Shown here in pieces: positions 17,936 to 24,883 of a stretch of 64,000 nt of DNA. The notes under the pieces were generated by a model. That model saw only the letters and a program-made list of their open reading frames with translations. It was not told the origin of the DNA and ran no database searches. Position 1 is the first letter of the stretch; each line of letters starts with the position of its first letter. Both the position numbers and the translations under genes were made by a program. The DNA is from Chloroflexota bacterium (GTDB lineage Bacteria; Chloroflexota; Anaerolineae; UBA4142), in contig JACRBM010000042.1 of assembly GCA_016219275.1 (NCBI GenBank), forward strand, positions 1 through 64,000, written 5' to 3'.

Positions 17936-17960
17936 GGTATTCTGGTCTGACCAGAATACC
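17936..17960 (+). promoter_or_regulatory. perfect FadR/GntR-type operator before the E1 fusion gene
   Basis: Half-sites GGTATTCTGGT and ACCAGAATACC are exact complements separated by CTG. The core TGGTCTGACCA matches the TGGTNNNACCA pattern of FadR-subfamily GntR regulators. It ends 16 bases before the ATG of a protein whose own N-terminus is a FadR-type DNA-binding domain, so autoregulation is likely. A smaller palindrome, AGTACC-GA-GGTACT, lies at 17882-17895. I see no convincing -10/-35 pair here. Confidence 0.85.
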
Positions 17961-17976
17961 ACAATACTGGAGTCGC

Positions 17977-19644
17977 ATGAAAATCCGCCCCGTCTCGTCC
18001 AACACACTCACGCATTCCGTCGTCGAACGTTTGCTCGGCTTGATCAGCGATGGCACCGTCAAACCCGGCGACAAGATGCCGTCGGAACGCACGCTGATGA
18101 AAAAGCTGGGTGTCTCGCGTTCGACGATTCGCGAAGCGTTGCAAGCGTTGTCGGCGAGCCATATCGTCGAGATTCGCCCCGGCGTCGGTACCTTCGTCCA
18201 CGCGCACGCCCGCGATTTGATTCCGCGCGCGCTCGCCAAAAATCGCGTGCCGAAAGACGCGCGCCCGACGAAAACAATTCTGCCGGCGGGCAATGGCAAC
18301 GGACGCGATCATCTTCTCGGCATCACGCCGATTCCTCCCGCGCCGGAAAAACCGATTCACATTCCGAATCTCAAAAAAGATCGGCTCGGCACATTCGATT
18401 TTATTTCGTGGTGGGAACGCGATAAAGTTCAAGCCGCGCGCGTCATGGTGATTGGCGCGGGCGCGCTCGGCAATGAAGTCTTGAAAAATCTCGCGCTGAT
18501 GGGCGTCGGCAATTTATTCGTCGTGGATTTCGACACGATTGAAGCCGCGAATCTTTCGCGCTCGGTTTTGTTTCGCGCGGAGGATAATGGCAAACCCAAA
18601 GCCGAAGTCGCGGCGCGGCGCGTGAAGGAACTCAATCCCGACGTTCACGTGCAATATTTTCAAGGCGATGTGAATACGGCGCTCGGGCTGGGCGTCTTTC
18701 GCCGGATGGACGCGATCATCGGTTGTCTCGATAACCGCGAAGCGCGGCTCTCGATCAATCGGTTCGCGTATCGGCTGAACAAACCCTGGGTGGACGGCGC
18801 GATCCAGGAACTGTTCGGACTCGTGCGCGTGTTCAAGCCGGGCGAAGGCGCGTGCTATGAATGCACGCTCACCGAGCAGGCGCGCCGCGAAATGTCGTTG
18901 CGTTATTCGTGTCCCCTCCTGGCGCGGCAGAATATCTTGCTCGGCAAGGTGCCGACGACGCCGACGATTTCCGCGATTGTCGCGGGCATGCAATCCCAGG
19001 AAGCGCTCAAGTTGATTCACAACATGCCGGTCGAGGCGGGGAAGGTTTTGCACGTCAACGGATTGACGAACGATTTCCACGCGACGGCGTACACGCCGGA
19101 CGAAAATTGCGAGAGCCATTGGGTCTACGGTGACATCCTCGAACTGGATCGCCAAGCGGCGACGACCACGGTCGCCGAGATGCTGCGTCTCGCGCGCGAA
19201 GCGTTGGGCGATGATGCGATTCTCGAACTCGACCAGGAATTTGTGACGCGGCTCGAATGTCATCAATGCGGGACTGTCGCCGAAATTTTCAAGCCGATCT
19301 CGCAAGTCAATTTCAACGACGGCTTGTGCCCGGGTTGCGGCGAGATGCGCGAAGTGCAAATGATTCACACGATTGCCGGCGATGAACCGTTCTTGAATCG
19401 TCCCTTGCTCGCCGTGGGCGTGCCGCCGCTGCATATCGTGCGCGCGCGTAATGAAAACGAATATCGTTTCTTTGAACTCACCGGCGATCTGGCGGATACG
19501 TTGCATTGGTCACACTTTGAGGGCGGCGCGCGATCGGCGCACGCCTCGCGTGTGCGTCTCCATCCGCGTCCGCAAATCAGACTCGGCGATGTGTTGCCGG
19601 ACGAACCGCCGCCGGTCACACGTCCGCGAGTCGTCGTCCACTGA
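17977..19644 (+). CDS. GntR winged-helix domain fused to a ubiquitin-activating (E1/ThiF-like) enzyme
   Basis: 555 residues from the ATG at 17977. Residues 8-75 are a FadR-subfamily GntR winged helix (MPSERTLMKKLGVSRSTIRE; IRPGVGTFV). After a Pro-rich linker (100-140), residues 148-350 are an E1 adenylation domain with VIGAGALGNEVLKNLALMGV, VVDFDTIEAANLSRSVLF and LDNREARLSINR. ACYECTL at 292-298 followed by RYSCPLL recalls the ECTL and catalytic-Cys region of UBA3/UBA2; Cys312 is the likely thioester cysteine. CxxC pairs at 428/431 and 451/454 form a zinc ribbon. The frame is unbroken with uniform codon use, so the fusion looks real. It should adenylate the Ubl proteins encoded downstream and also bind the operator in front of its own gene. 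Starts upstream (17815) are possible but would include the operator. Confidence 0.9.
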   Translation: MKIRPVSSNTLTHSVVERLLGLISDGTVKPGDKMPSERTLMKKLGVSRSTIREALQALSASHIVEIRPGVGTFVHAHARDLIPRALAKNRVPKDARPTKTILPAGNGNGRDHLLGITPIPPAPEKPIHIPNLKKDRLGTFDFISWWERDKVQAARVMVIGAGALGNEVLKNLALMGVGNLFVVDFDTIEAANLSRSVLFRAEDNGKPKAEVAARRVKELNPDVHVQYFQGDVNTALGLGVFRRMDAIIGCLDNREARLSINRFAYRLNKPWVDGAIQELFGLVRVFKPGEGACYECTLTEQARREMSLRYSCPLLARQNILLGKVPTTPTISAIVAGMQSQEALKLIHNMPVEAGKVLHVNGLTNDFHATAYTPDENCESHWVYGDILELDRQAATTTVAEMLRLAREALGDDAILELDQEFVTRLECHQCGTVAEIFKPISQVNFNDGLCPGCGEMREVQMIHTIAGDEPFLNRPLLAVGVPPLHIVRARNENEYRFFELTGDLADTLHWSHFEGGARSAHASRVRLHPRPQIRLGDVLPDEPPPVTRPRVVVH

Positions 19645-19688
19645 AACCTGGAACCGCGACGCCGAGAAAAAATCGCAAGCAATCACCA

Positions 19689-19736
19689 ACCCCACTCCTA
19701 CCCTCCCTTTACTAAGGGGAGGGAATCGGAGGGGTG
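19689..19736. repeat. inverted repeat between E1 and RING genes
   Basis: CCACTCCTACCCTCCCTT pairs imperfectly with AAGGGGAGGGAATCGGAGG, a common kind of intergenic palindrome in such genomes. It may slow transcription between the two genes but has no T-run. Confidence 0.6.
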
Positions 19737-19746
19737 AGATTTCGAA

Positions 19747-20676
19747 ATGCAATTCGATGCCCAAATTATTCCATGGCGCGGTTCATCACCGACGCGCCGC
19801 ACGCAGACAAATCGCATGAGCGCCGAACCACGATCCAAATGGGGTTTTCGCATTCGCTTTGCGCTCGGCGCGATCATCGCGCTCGGCTGGGGTTTCCTGC
19901 TCGGCGTTGCACTCTTGCGCGCGAATGCGACGCTCTCATTCTGGTTTGTCGGCGCAGTCATCCCACTCGCGTTCTTTGGCAGTGCGCTCGCGTGTTTCGC
20001 TTTCCAGCGCGCACTTCCCGAATGGCACACGCTCGTGCGATTACTGGCGGCTCTACTTTTCGCGGCGTTGGCGTTGCCGCTCGGATTAGGGTGGGCGTTG
20101 CGCGAGTGGGAACTCGACGCGAGTTTGTTGCTCGCGGTGACGGGAGAACAACTCTGGGAAATCGAATTTGGCATCGCGATCCTGGGTCTGATCGCCGGGA
20201 CGTGGACGGGCTGGGCGCATCCGCCGCAACGTTGGCTCGCGCGTGGCATCGCGGCTCTGCTCGAGCGTCCGACGCGTTTCTTCTCGGCGCTGTTCGAGTT
20301 TGTCACACGAGTCATCGCCAGTATCGGTCGCGCGATTCTGTGGCTGCCGCTCAAGATCATCGCGCTCGTGCGCGGTTTGATAAACGGGATCGCGTCATTT
20401 TTTAGCGCCATGCGAATTGGGATCGTTCGTTTGATTCCGCGACGAAATCGCGTGCGTTTGCCCAAACCATCGTTATTCCATCGCCACGCCGCGCCTCAAG
20501 CGAATGGCAGTGCACGCATCAAAGCCGTCGTCGAAGAGCGATGTCCGTACTGTCTCGATGTGGTCAAGCGCAATGATCCACGCGGGATTAAAGTGTGCGA
20601 GGTGTGTCACACGCCGCATCACGCGGATTGTTGGGCGATCACCGGCAAATGCCAGGTGCCGCATCTCAATACCTAG
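19747..20676 (+). CDS. membrane-anchored prokaryotic RING-finger protein (predicted E3-like)
   Basis: 309 residues. Four hydrophobic spans lie at about 37-58, 62-85, 94-115 and 139-158, then a basic amphipathic stretch (170-250). A C-terminal zinc domain follows: Cys266-x2-Cys269, Cys284-x2-Cys287, His291/292-x2-Cys295, Cys302 and His306, within ERCPYCLDVV and CEVCHTPHHADCWAI. This spacing and the HHADCW block match prokaryotic RING/treble-clef domains found with E2 enzymes. The finger faces the cytoplasm if both ends are inside. It could recruit the E2 to membrane substrates. The start is uncertain: ATG at 19816 (MSAEPRSKWG) would drop a polar 23-residue leader. Confidence 0.82.
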   Translation: MQFDAQIIPWRGSSPTRRTQTNRMSAEPRSKWGFRIRFALGAIIALGWGFLLGVALLRANATLSFWFVGAVIPLAFFGSALACFAFQRALPEWHTLVRLLAALLFAALALPLGLGWALREWELDASLLLAVTGEQLWEIEFGIAILGLIAGTWTGWAHPPQRWLARGIAALLERPTRFFSALFEFVTRVIASIGRAILWLPLKIIALVRGLINGIASFFSAMRIGIVRLIPRRNRVRLPKPSLFHRHAAPQANGSARIKAVVEERCPYCLDVVKRNDPRGIKVCEVCHTPHHADCWAITGKCQVPHLNT

Positions 20677-20784
20677 TTCACAATTTCCCAGAGTTTCCTT
20701 ATTTCCCTCATTTCCCTTGATTCCCCTTGCTTGGGCGGAGGGAACTCTGGGAAATCAAGGAACGCAACCTCGTTGGAGGAATTT

Positions 20785-21648
20785 ATGCCTGATCTCAGTG
20801 TGACTCTCGTTCTACCCGCCGGCGGCGCGCGCACGGCTGAAGTGCCGGACGATGTGCCCGTGCGCGAATTGATGCCGGAACTTATTTCCGTTCTCGAATT
20901 GCCGACGACCGGTCCCGATGGACGACCGATGGGTTATCGGATGGACAGCAAGGCGTTGGGACGCGAATTGCGCGAAGCGGAAACACTGCACGACGCGAAA
21001 ATTCCGCAACATGATCGCTTGATGATTACGGCGGATGTCACTGCCGGCGCGGGCAAGCCCTCCCTGGTTAGCGCGACGCCGCGCTTTCGCCGCCTCAAAG
21101 CCGATCACGACAAGATGCTCGAACTGAAAAAGCAGAGCCAGTTGATTGACTTTGAAGTGGTGGACGCGAAACCTGGGTTTCCGCCGGAAAAATATCTCGT
21201 GACGTTCAAATGCAAAAGCATCGTCGCGGTGGACGCGCAGGGCAATCCGCGTTTCGCCGACAAACACCAGGTCGCGATTTATCTGCACAACGAATATCCG
21301 CATCGCTGGCCCGGCTTGAAATGGCTCACACCGATTTGGCATCCCAACATCAAAGGCGCGAATGGCAGCGTCTGCATTGACGCTGCATGGTGGACTGCCG
21401 CGCGTTCGCTCGACCGGCTCGTGATCATGCTCGGCGAAATGGCGCAATGGAAAAATTTCCACGACGACCCGACCAAGCCGCCGTTTCCCTGGGACGCCGA
21501 AGCCGCCAAGTGGAGTATGAACTATCGTCGCACACACGCAGGTTGTTTTCCGGTGGACACGCGCGAATTGTTGCGCCCGGAACACGCCAAGCCGGCGAAG
21601 AAACCGGTTGCAAAGCTCAAAGCGCGTCCCAAGATCAAACTCAAGTAG
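20785..21648 (+). CDS. ubiquitin-like domain fused to an E2 (UBC) conjugating enzyme
   Basis: 287 residues from the ATG at 20785, 4 bases after TGGAGGA. Residues 1-87 are a YukD/ubiquitin-like beta-grasp domain ending TADVTAG. Residues 105-245 are a UBC fold with the E2 signature HPN (186-188) and SVCID, whose Cys197 is the expected thioester residue. The tail is Lys/Pro-rich. The Ubl part is nearly the same as the free Ubl made by the next gene (about 71 of 87 identical by hand). It should take Ubl from the E1 and pass it on with the RING protein. The fused Ubl could act as a built-in regulator or be released by the JAMM peptidases after TAG. The gap before it (20677-20784) holds a hairpin with arms TTTCCCAGAGTT and AACTCTGGGAAA. 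Confidence 0.9.
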   Translation: MPDLSVTLVLPAGGARTAEVPDDVPVRELMPELISVLELPTTGPDGRPMGYRMDSKALGRELREAETLHDAKIPQHDRLMITADVTAGAGKPSLVSATPRFRRLKADHDKMLELKKQSQLIDFEVVDAKPGFPPEKYLVTFKCKSIVAVDAQGNPRFADKHQVAIYLHNEYPHRWPGLKWLTPIWHPNIKGANGSVCIDAAWWTAARSLDRLVIMLGEMAQWKNFHDDPTKPPFPWDAEAAKWSMNYRRTHAGCFPVDTRELLRPEHAKPAKKPVAKLKARPKIKLK

Positions 21649-21771
21649 CGAACGGCGGATGGCGAATAGCAAATGGCAAATGGCAAATGGAAATTGCCAG
21701 AGGAACCAAGTATCGAGATTGAACGTGTCCACTCCAACTTCCAATCTCGAAATTCAAGTAGGAGGAACAGA

Positions 21772-22038
21772 ATGGCTGATGTACCCGTGACTCTCGTTTT
21801 GCCGGCAGGCGGATCGCGCACGGCAGAAGTGCCGAGCGATGTGCCCGTGCGTGAGTTGATGCCGGAACTCGCGTCGTCACTGCAATTGCCGACGACGGGA
21901 CCGGACGGCAGACCGATGGCATATCGGATGGATAGCAAGGCGCTCGGACGCGAACTGCGCGAAGACGAGACGCTTTCCGCCGCGGGCGTTCCGCAAAATG
22001 ATCGCCTGATGCTGACCGCCGATGTGACCGCGGGCTAA
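21772..22038 (+). CDS. free ubiquitin-like protein (YukD-like beta-grasp) ending in Gly
   Basis: 88 residues, ATG at 21772, with AGGAGG 7 bases upstream. The protein is a stand-alone copy of the Ubl domain fused to the E2: VTLVLPAGG, DVPVRELMPEL, LPTTGPDGRPM, and the end TADVTAG followed directly by the stop. A C-terminal Gly without extension means it needs no processing before adenylation by the E1. It ends in AG rather than the GG of eukaryotic ubiquitin. It is not ThiS or MoaD by sequence. Probably the modifier that is conjugated. Confidence 0.88.
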   Translation: MADVPVTLVLPAGGSRTAEVPSDVPVRELMPELASSLQLPTTGPDGRPMAYRMDSKALGRELREDETLSAAGVPQNDRLMLTADVTAG

Positions 22039-22150
22039 AACGTTGTCTCGTCGAGATGAGCTGGTAACTCGTCTTGGCGACCACTATGCCGGCGCGGCTG
22101 GCTGGGTCTTACCCCGGATCGAGCCAGCCGCCCGGCTCCCTTGAATCGAA

Positions 22151-23269
22151 ATGACTGAGATTGAAACGTATCGCGCGCTGTCCATCGCGCCGACCCAGGT
22201 AGAGAACGCCGCGCCGGTCTTGTTCGAATTGATCGGCGATTCGACCGAGATTGGTTCGGCGGACGACAACGCGATTGTGCTCGCGAATCCCAACGTCGCG
22301 CTGCATCATCTCGAAGTGCGCCGCGTAGATGGGCGCGATCACTTGCTCATCAACTTGAGCGAACGGCGGCGCGCGCGCGACCTGACCTGGTTCAAATATC
22401 GCCGGGGCGATGCGTATTGGTGTCCGCGTCACGGCAGTATCGCGCGGCTCGATGCGCGGGGTTGGTGCGCGAAATGCCGCACGCGGCGCGGCTCGCTGTG
22501 GTTGATGCGTCCGCTCACACCGGGGGATGCGTTCGACGTGGGACGCGCGTTTCGCGCGACGTATCTCGTGCCAGAACGCGCGAATCAAACCAAACTGCCG
22601 CCGCGCCAAGTTCCCCCGCGCGATGCCTTTGACCGACCGCGTAAAATCGCGATTCCGACGACTGCACCGCAAATCGCGACCCAGGACTTGCCGACCGATG
22701 ATTCGAATCTGTGGCGTTGGCAACCGGCGGAGGCGCCGTTTCCGATCTTTTTGCATCAGCGCGTCAACGTGGATGTCACGCGCCACGCGCGCCAGAATCG
22801 TGATCGCGAAGTGGGCGGCGTGTTGATTGGCGAGGTCTGCCGCGACCAGGATGGGCATCTGTTCGTCGTCGCGTCGCACGCGATCAAAGCCGAATTCGCG
22901 CAAGAATCGCGTGGACAGTTGACCTTTACACACAACACCTGGCTCAAGATTCATCACACGTTGGAAGCGCAATTTCCCGGCAAACTGATTGTCGGTTGGT
23001 ACCATACGCATCCAGGGTGGAGCATTTTTCTATCGGACTGGGATTTATTCATTCATCAAAATTTTTTCAAACAACCCTGGCAAGTCGCGCTCGTCATAGA
23101 CCCATCGCTAGATCGCGCCGGTTTCTTTGTGTGGAAAGATAATCAGGTTTGCAACCCGCAAGCCCCGGTTGAGCCGTTTCGACTCGCCGAAGTAGAATGG
23201 TCGGATATCGCGCGACCACGCGTGCGGATCAAGTTGACCGATCCGCATGGCGCATCCAAGGTCAAATGA
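22151..23269 (+). CDS. FHA-like / zinc-knuckle / JAMM (MPN+) isopeptidase
   Basis: 372 residues. An FHA-like N-terminus (about 25-80: TEIGSADDNAIVLANPNVALHHLEVRR) would bind phosphothreonine partners. A zinc knuckle follows (Cys91, His94, Cys106, Cys109). The C-terminal JAMM domain (about 200-330) has catalytic Glu220 in REVGGVLIGE, His285 and His287 in WYHTHPG, Ser295 and Asp298: a complete zinc metallo-deubiquitinase signature. It would remove or process the Ubl. It lies between the free Ubl and a second JAMM gene, in the same direction with short gaps. No strong ribosome site is visible before the ATG at 22151. Confidence 0.88.
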   Translation: MTEIETYRALSIAPTQVENAAPVLFELIGDSTEIGSADDNAIVLANPNVALHHLEVRRVDGRDHLLINLSERRRARDLTWFKYRRGDAYWCPRHGSIARLDARGWCAKCRTRRGSLWLMRPLTPGDAFDVGRAFRATYLVPERANQTKLPPRQVPPRDAFDRPRKIAIPTTAPQIATQDLPTDDSNLWRWQPAEAPFPIFLHQRVNVDVTRHARQNRDREVGGVLIGEVCRDQDGHLFVVASHAIKAEFAQESRGQLTFTHNTWLKIHHTLEAQFPGKLIVGWYHTHPGWSIFLSDWDLFIHQNFFKQPWQVALVIDPSLDRAGFFVWKDNQVCNPQAPVEPFRLAEVEWSDIARPRVRIKLTDPHGASKVK

Positions 23270-23287
23270 AAGTGAAGGAGTTTTGCC

Positions 23288-23944
23288 ATGACAACCCGAA
23301 TCAAGTTACTCGACTGGGAACCGGCGACCATCTGCGAAGCGCCGATGCCGCTCGACGACGCGTTGCGTTGGAATTCACGATACGAAGCCGCGGTGAACCC
23401 GCGTATCGCAATCTTTTTCGCCCAGTCCGCGTACATCAAGTGCATCGAACACACGCGCAGCGATATGGATAGCGAGGTCGGCGGCGCGCTCATCGGCAAG
23501 GTGTGCATAGACCCGCAAACGGAACAGCAATACATTCTGATTCAGGACGTTATCCCCGCGCTCTACACTCAAGCCGGCGAAACACACGTGACCTTTACGC
23601 ACGAAACGTTGATCCACCTGAACACCGAACTGGAAGACCGCTTTCCCGGCAAACGCATGGTCGGTTGGTACCACACGCATCCGCGTCTCGGCGTGTTCAT
23701 GTCCGGTTACGATACCTGGTTGCATCGGCATTTCTTCCACGATTCGACCCAGGTCGCGCTCGTCGTAGACCCCGAGCGCAACCAAGGCGGCTTTTTCTGT
23801 TGGAGCGCGCAAGGCGACTTGGATCCGGTCAATTACACCGGGTTTTACGAGTGGAGTGATCGGAACGATGACAGCATTATCGGATGGACGAACGTGTCGC
23901 CGGTCGTGAATGGCGCGGAGTTGGATCTGGTGGCGGTGGCGTGA
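23288..23944 (+). CDS. JAMM/Mov34 metallopeptidase, second copy
   Basis: 218 residues, with GAAGGAG upstream and 18 bases after the previous gene. The JAMM domain is complete: Glu63 in SEVGGALIGK, His129 and His131 in WYHTHPR, Ser139 and Asp142. It aligns closely with the JAMM half of its neighbour, including the RFPGK lead-in, so the two arose by duplication. It lacks the FHA and zinc parts. Two active peptidases suggest different tasks, for example Ubl-E2 cleavage and substrate deconjugation, but this is inference. Confidence 0.9.
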   Translation: MTTRIKLLDWEPATICEAPMPLDDALRWNSRYEAAVNPRIAIFFAQSAYIKCIEHTRSDMDSEVGGALIGKVCIDPQTEQQYILIQDVIPALYTQAGETHVTFTHETLIHLNTELEDRFPGKRMVGWYHTHPRLGVFMSGYDTWLHRHFFHDSTQVALVVDPERNQGGFFCWSAQGDLDPVNYTGFYEWSDRNDDSIIGWTNVSPVVNGAELDLVAVA

Positions 23945-23991
23945 AGCGAATCGCGAATTGCAAATTGCGACTTGCCTGAAAGGAGAACAAG

Positions 23992-24852
23992 ATGAGTTTG
24001 CGAATGCGCGTTTATTATTACGCGGTGCTGGGTGCGCTGGGCGCGCTCATCGGTTGGCGCATCAGTGACACGCTTGGATTCATGCGCGGCGTGAATGTAT
24101 ACGTGAACGATCTCGTGCTGGGCGGCATCATCGGCTTGTGCCTGGGTCTCTTGATCGGCGCGAGCGAGGGATTGTTGGCGCGCTCGTGGTATCGCGCGGC
24201 GCGTGCGGGCGCGCTCGCCGGTGGCATTGGATTGCTCGCCGGCGCGATTGGTTTGCCGGTTGGCGAATTCGTCTTCCAAATCACCGGCGGCGAATTGATC
24301 GGACGCGCGCTGGGGTGGGCGTTGTTTGGCGCGCTCATCGGTTTGTCCGAAGGCGTCACGAGTGGAACACAAATGTGGAAAGGCGCGGTCGGCGGCGTGC
24401 TGGGTGGACTCCTCGGCGGCATTGTGCTGTTCGTTTTGCAATCGCTCATCGGCGCGACGGTCATCGGCAAGATGCTGGGACTCGTCTTGCTCGGCGCGGC
24501 AGTCGGCGTGTTCATCGCGTTGATCGTCGTTCTGCTCTCGCGCGCGTGGCTCGAAGTGGTGAGCGGCAAGTTAAAAGGCACCGAGTTCATTCTCGACAAG
24601 TATCTGCACGCGCACGGACCGGCGGCGATCATCGGGAGCAACGATTTCAAAGCGGACATCGCGTTGCCCGATCCTGGGATCGCGCCGCAGCACGCGCGCT
24701 TGAAAGGCGCGGGCGCGTACTTTGTCATCGAAGATATGAGCATTGGCAAAGGTACGTTCGTGGATGGAAAAAAAGTTGAGGCCGCGCGTCTGGCGAACAA
24801 CGCGTCCATCCGGGTCGGCAACACGATGATGATTTATCACGAACGACATTAG
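23992..24852 (+). CDS. polytopic membrane protein with C-terminal FHA domain
   Basis: 286 residues. Residues 1-190 are Gly/Ala-rich hydrophobic spans with glycine-zipper-like patterns (LGGIIGLCLGLLIGA, GGVLGGLLGGIVLF), about six segments. Residues 195-285 form a cytoplasmic FHA domain: IIGSNDFKADIALPDPGI, APQHARL, GKGTFVDGKKV, ASIRVGN. It would be a membrane receptor for threonine-phosphorylated proteins. A ribosome site AAAGGAG precedes the ATG. No kinase is encoded nearby. Same operon as the JAMM genes. Confidence 0.85.
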   Translation: MSLRMRVYYYAVLGALGALIGWRISDTLGFMRGVNVYVNDLVLGGIIGLCLGLLIGASEGLLARSWYRAARAGALAGGIGLLAGAIGLPVGEFVFQITGGELIGRALGWALFGALIGLSEGVTSGTQMWKGAVGGVLGGLLGGIVLFVLQSLIGATVIGKMLGLVLLGAAVGVFIALIVVLLSRAWLEVVSGKLKGTEFILDKYLHAHGPAAIIGSNDFKADIALPDPGIAPQHARLKGAGAYFVIEDMSIGKGTFVDGKKVEAARLANNASIRVGNTMMIYHERH

Positions 24853-24874
24853 CCACACCCTTAAGGGTGTGGCT
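24851..24874 (+). terminator. perfect hairpin overlapping the FHA gene stop
   Basis: AGCCACACCC and GGGTGTGGCT form a 10-bp stem with a TTAA loop, starting inside the stop codon of the FHA gene and ending 9 bases before the next start. There is no T-run, so it may act as an RNA stabiliser or translational boundary and not as a full terminator. Confidence 0.6.
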
Positions 24875-24883
24875 AAAAGGACG

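Noticed and set aside
21772-22038. ThiS or MoaD sulfur carrier
   Set aside because: The end is TAG and not GG, and the closest relative is the Ubl domain of the E2 next door; no thiazole or molybdopterin genes are near.
17977-24852. Bil or CBASS-type antiphage operon
   Set aside because: No CD-NTase, effector nuclease or other defence gene; the RING, FHA and membrane proteins do not fit those layouts.
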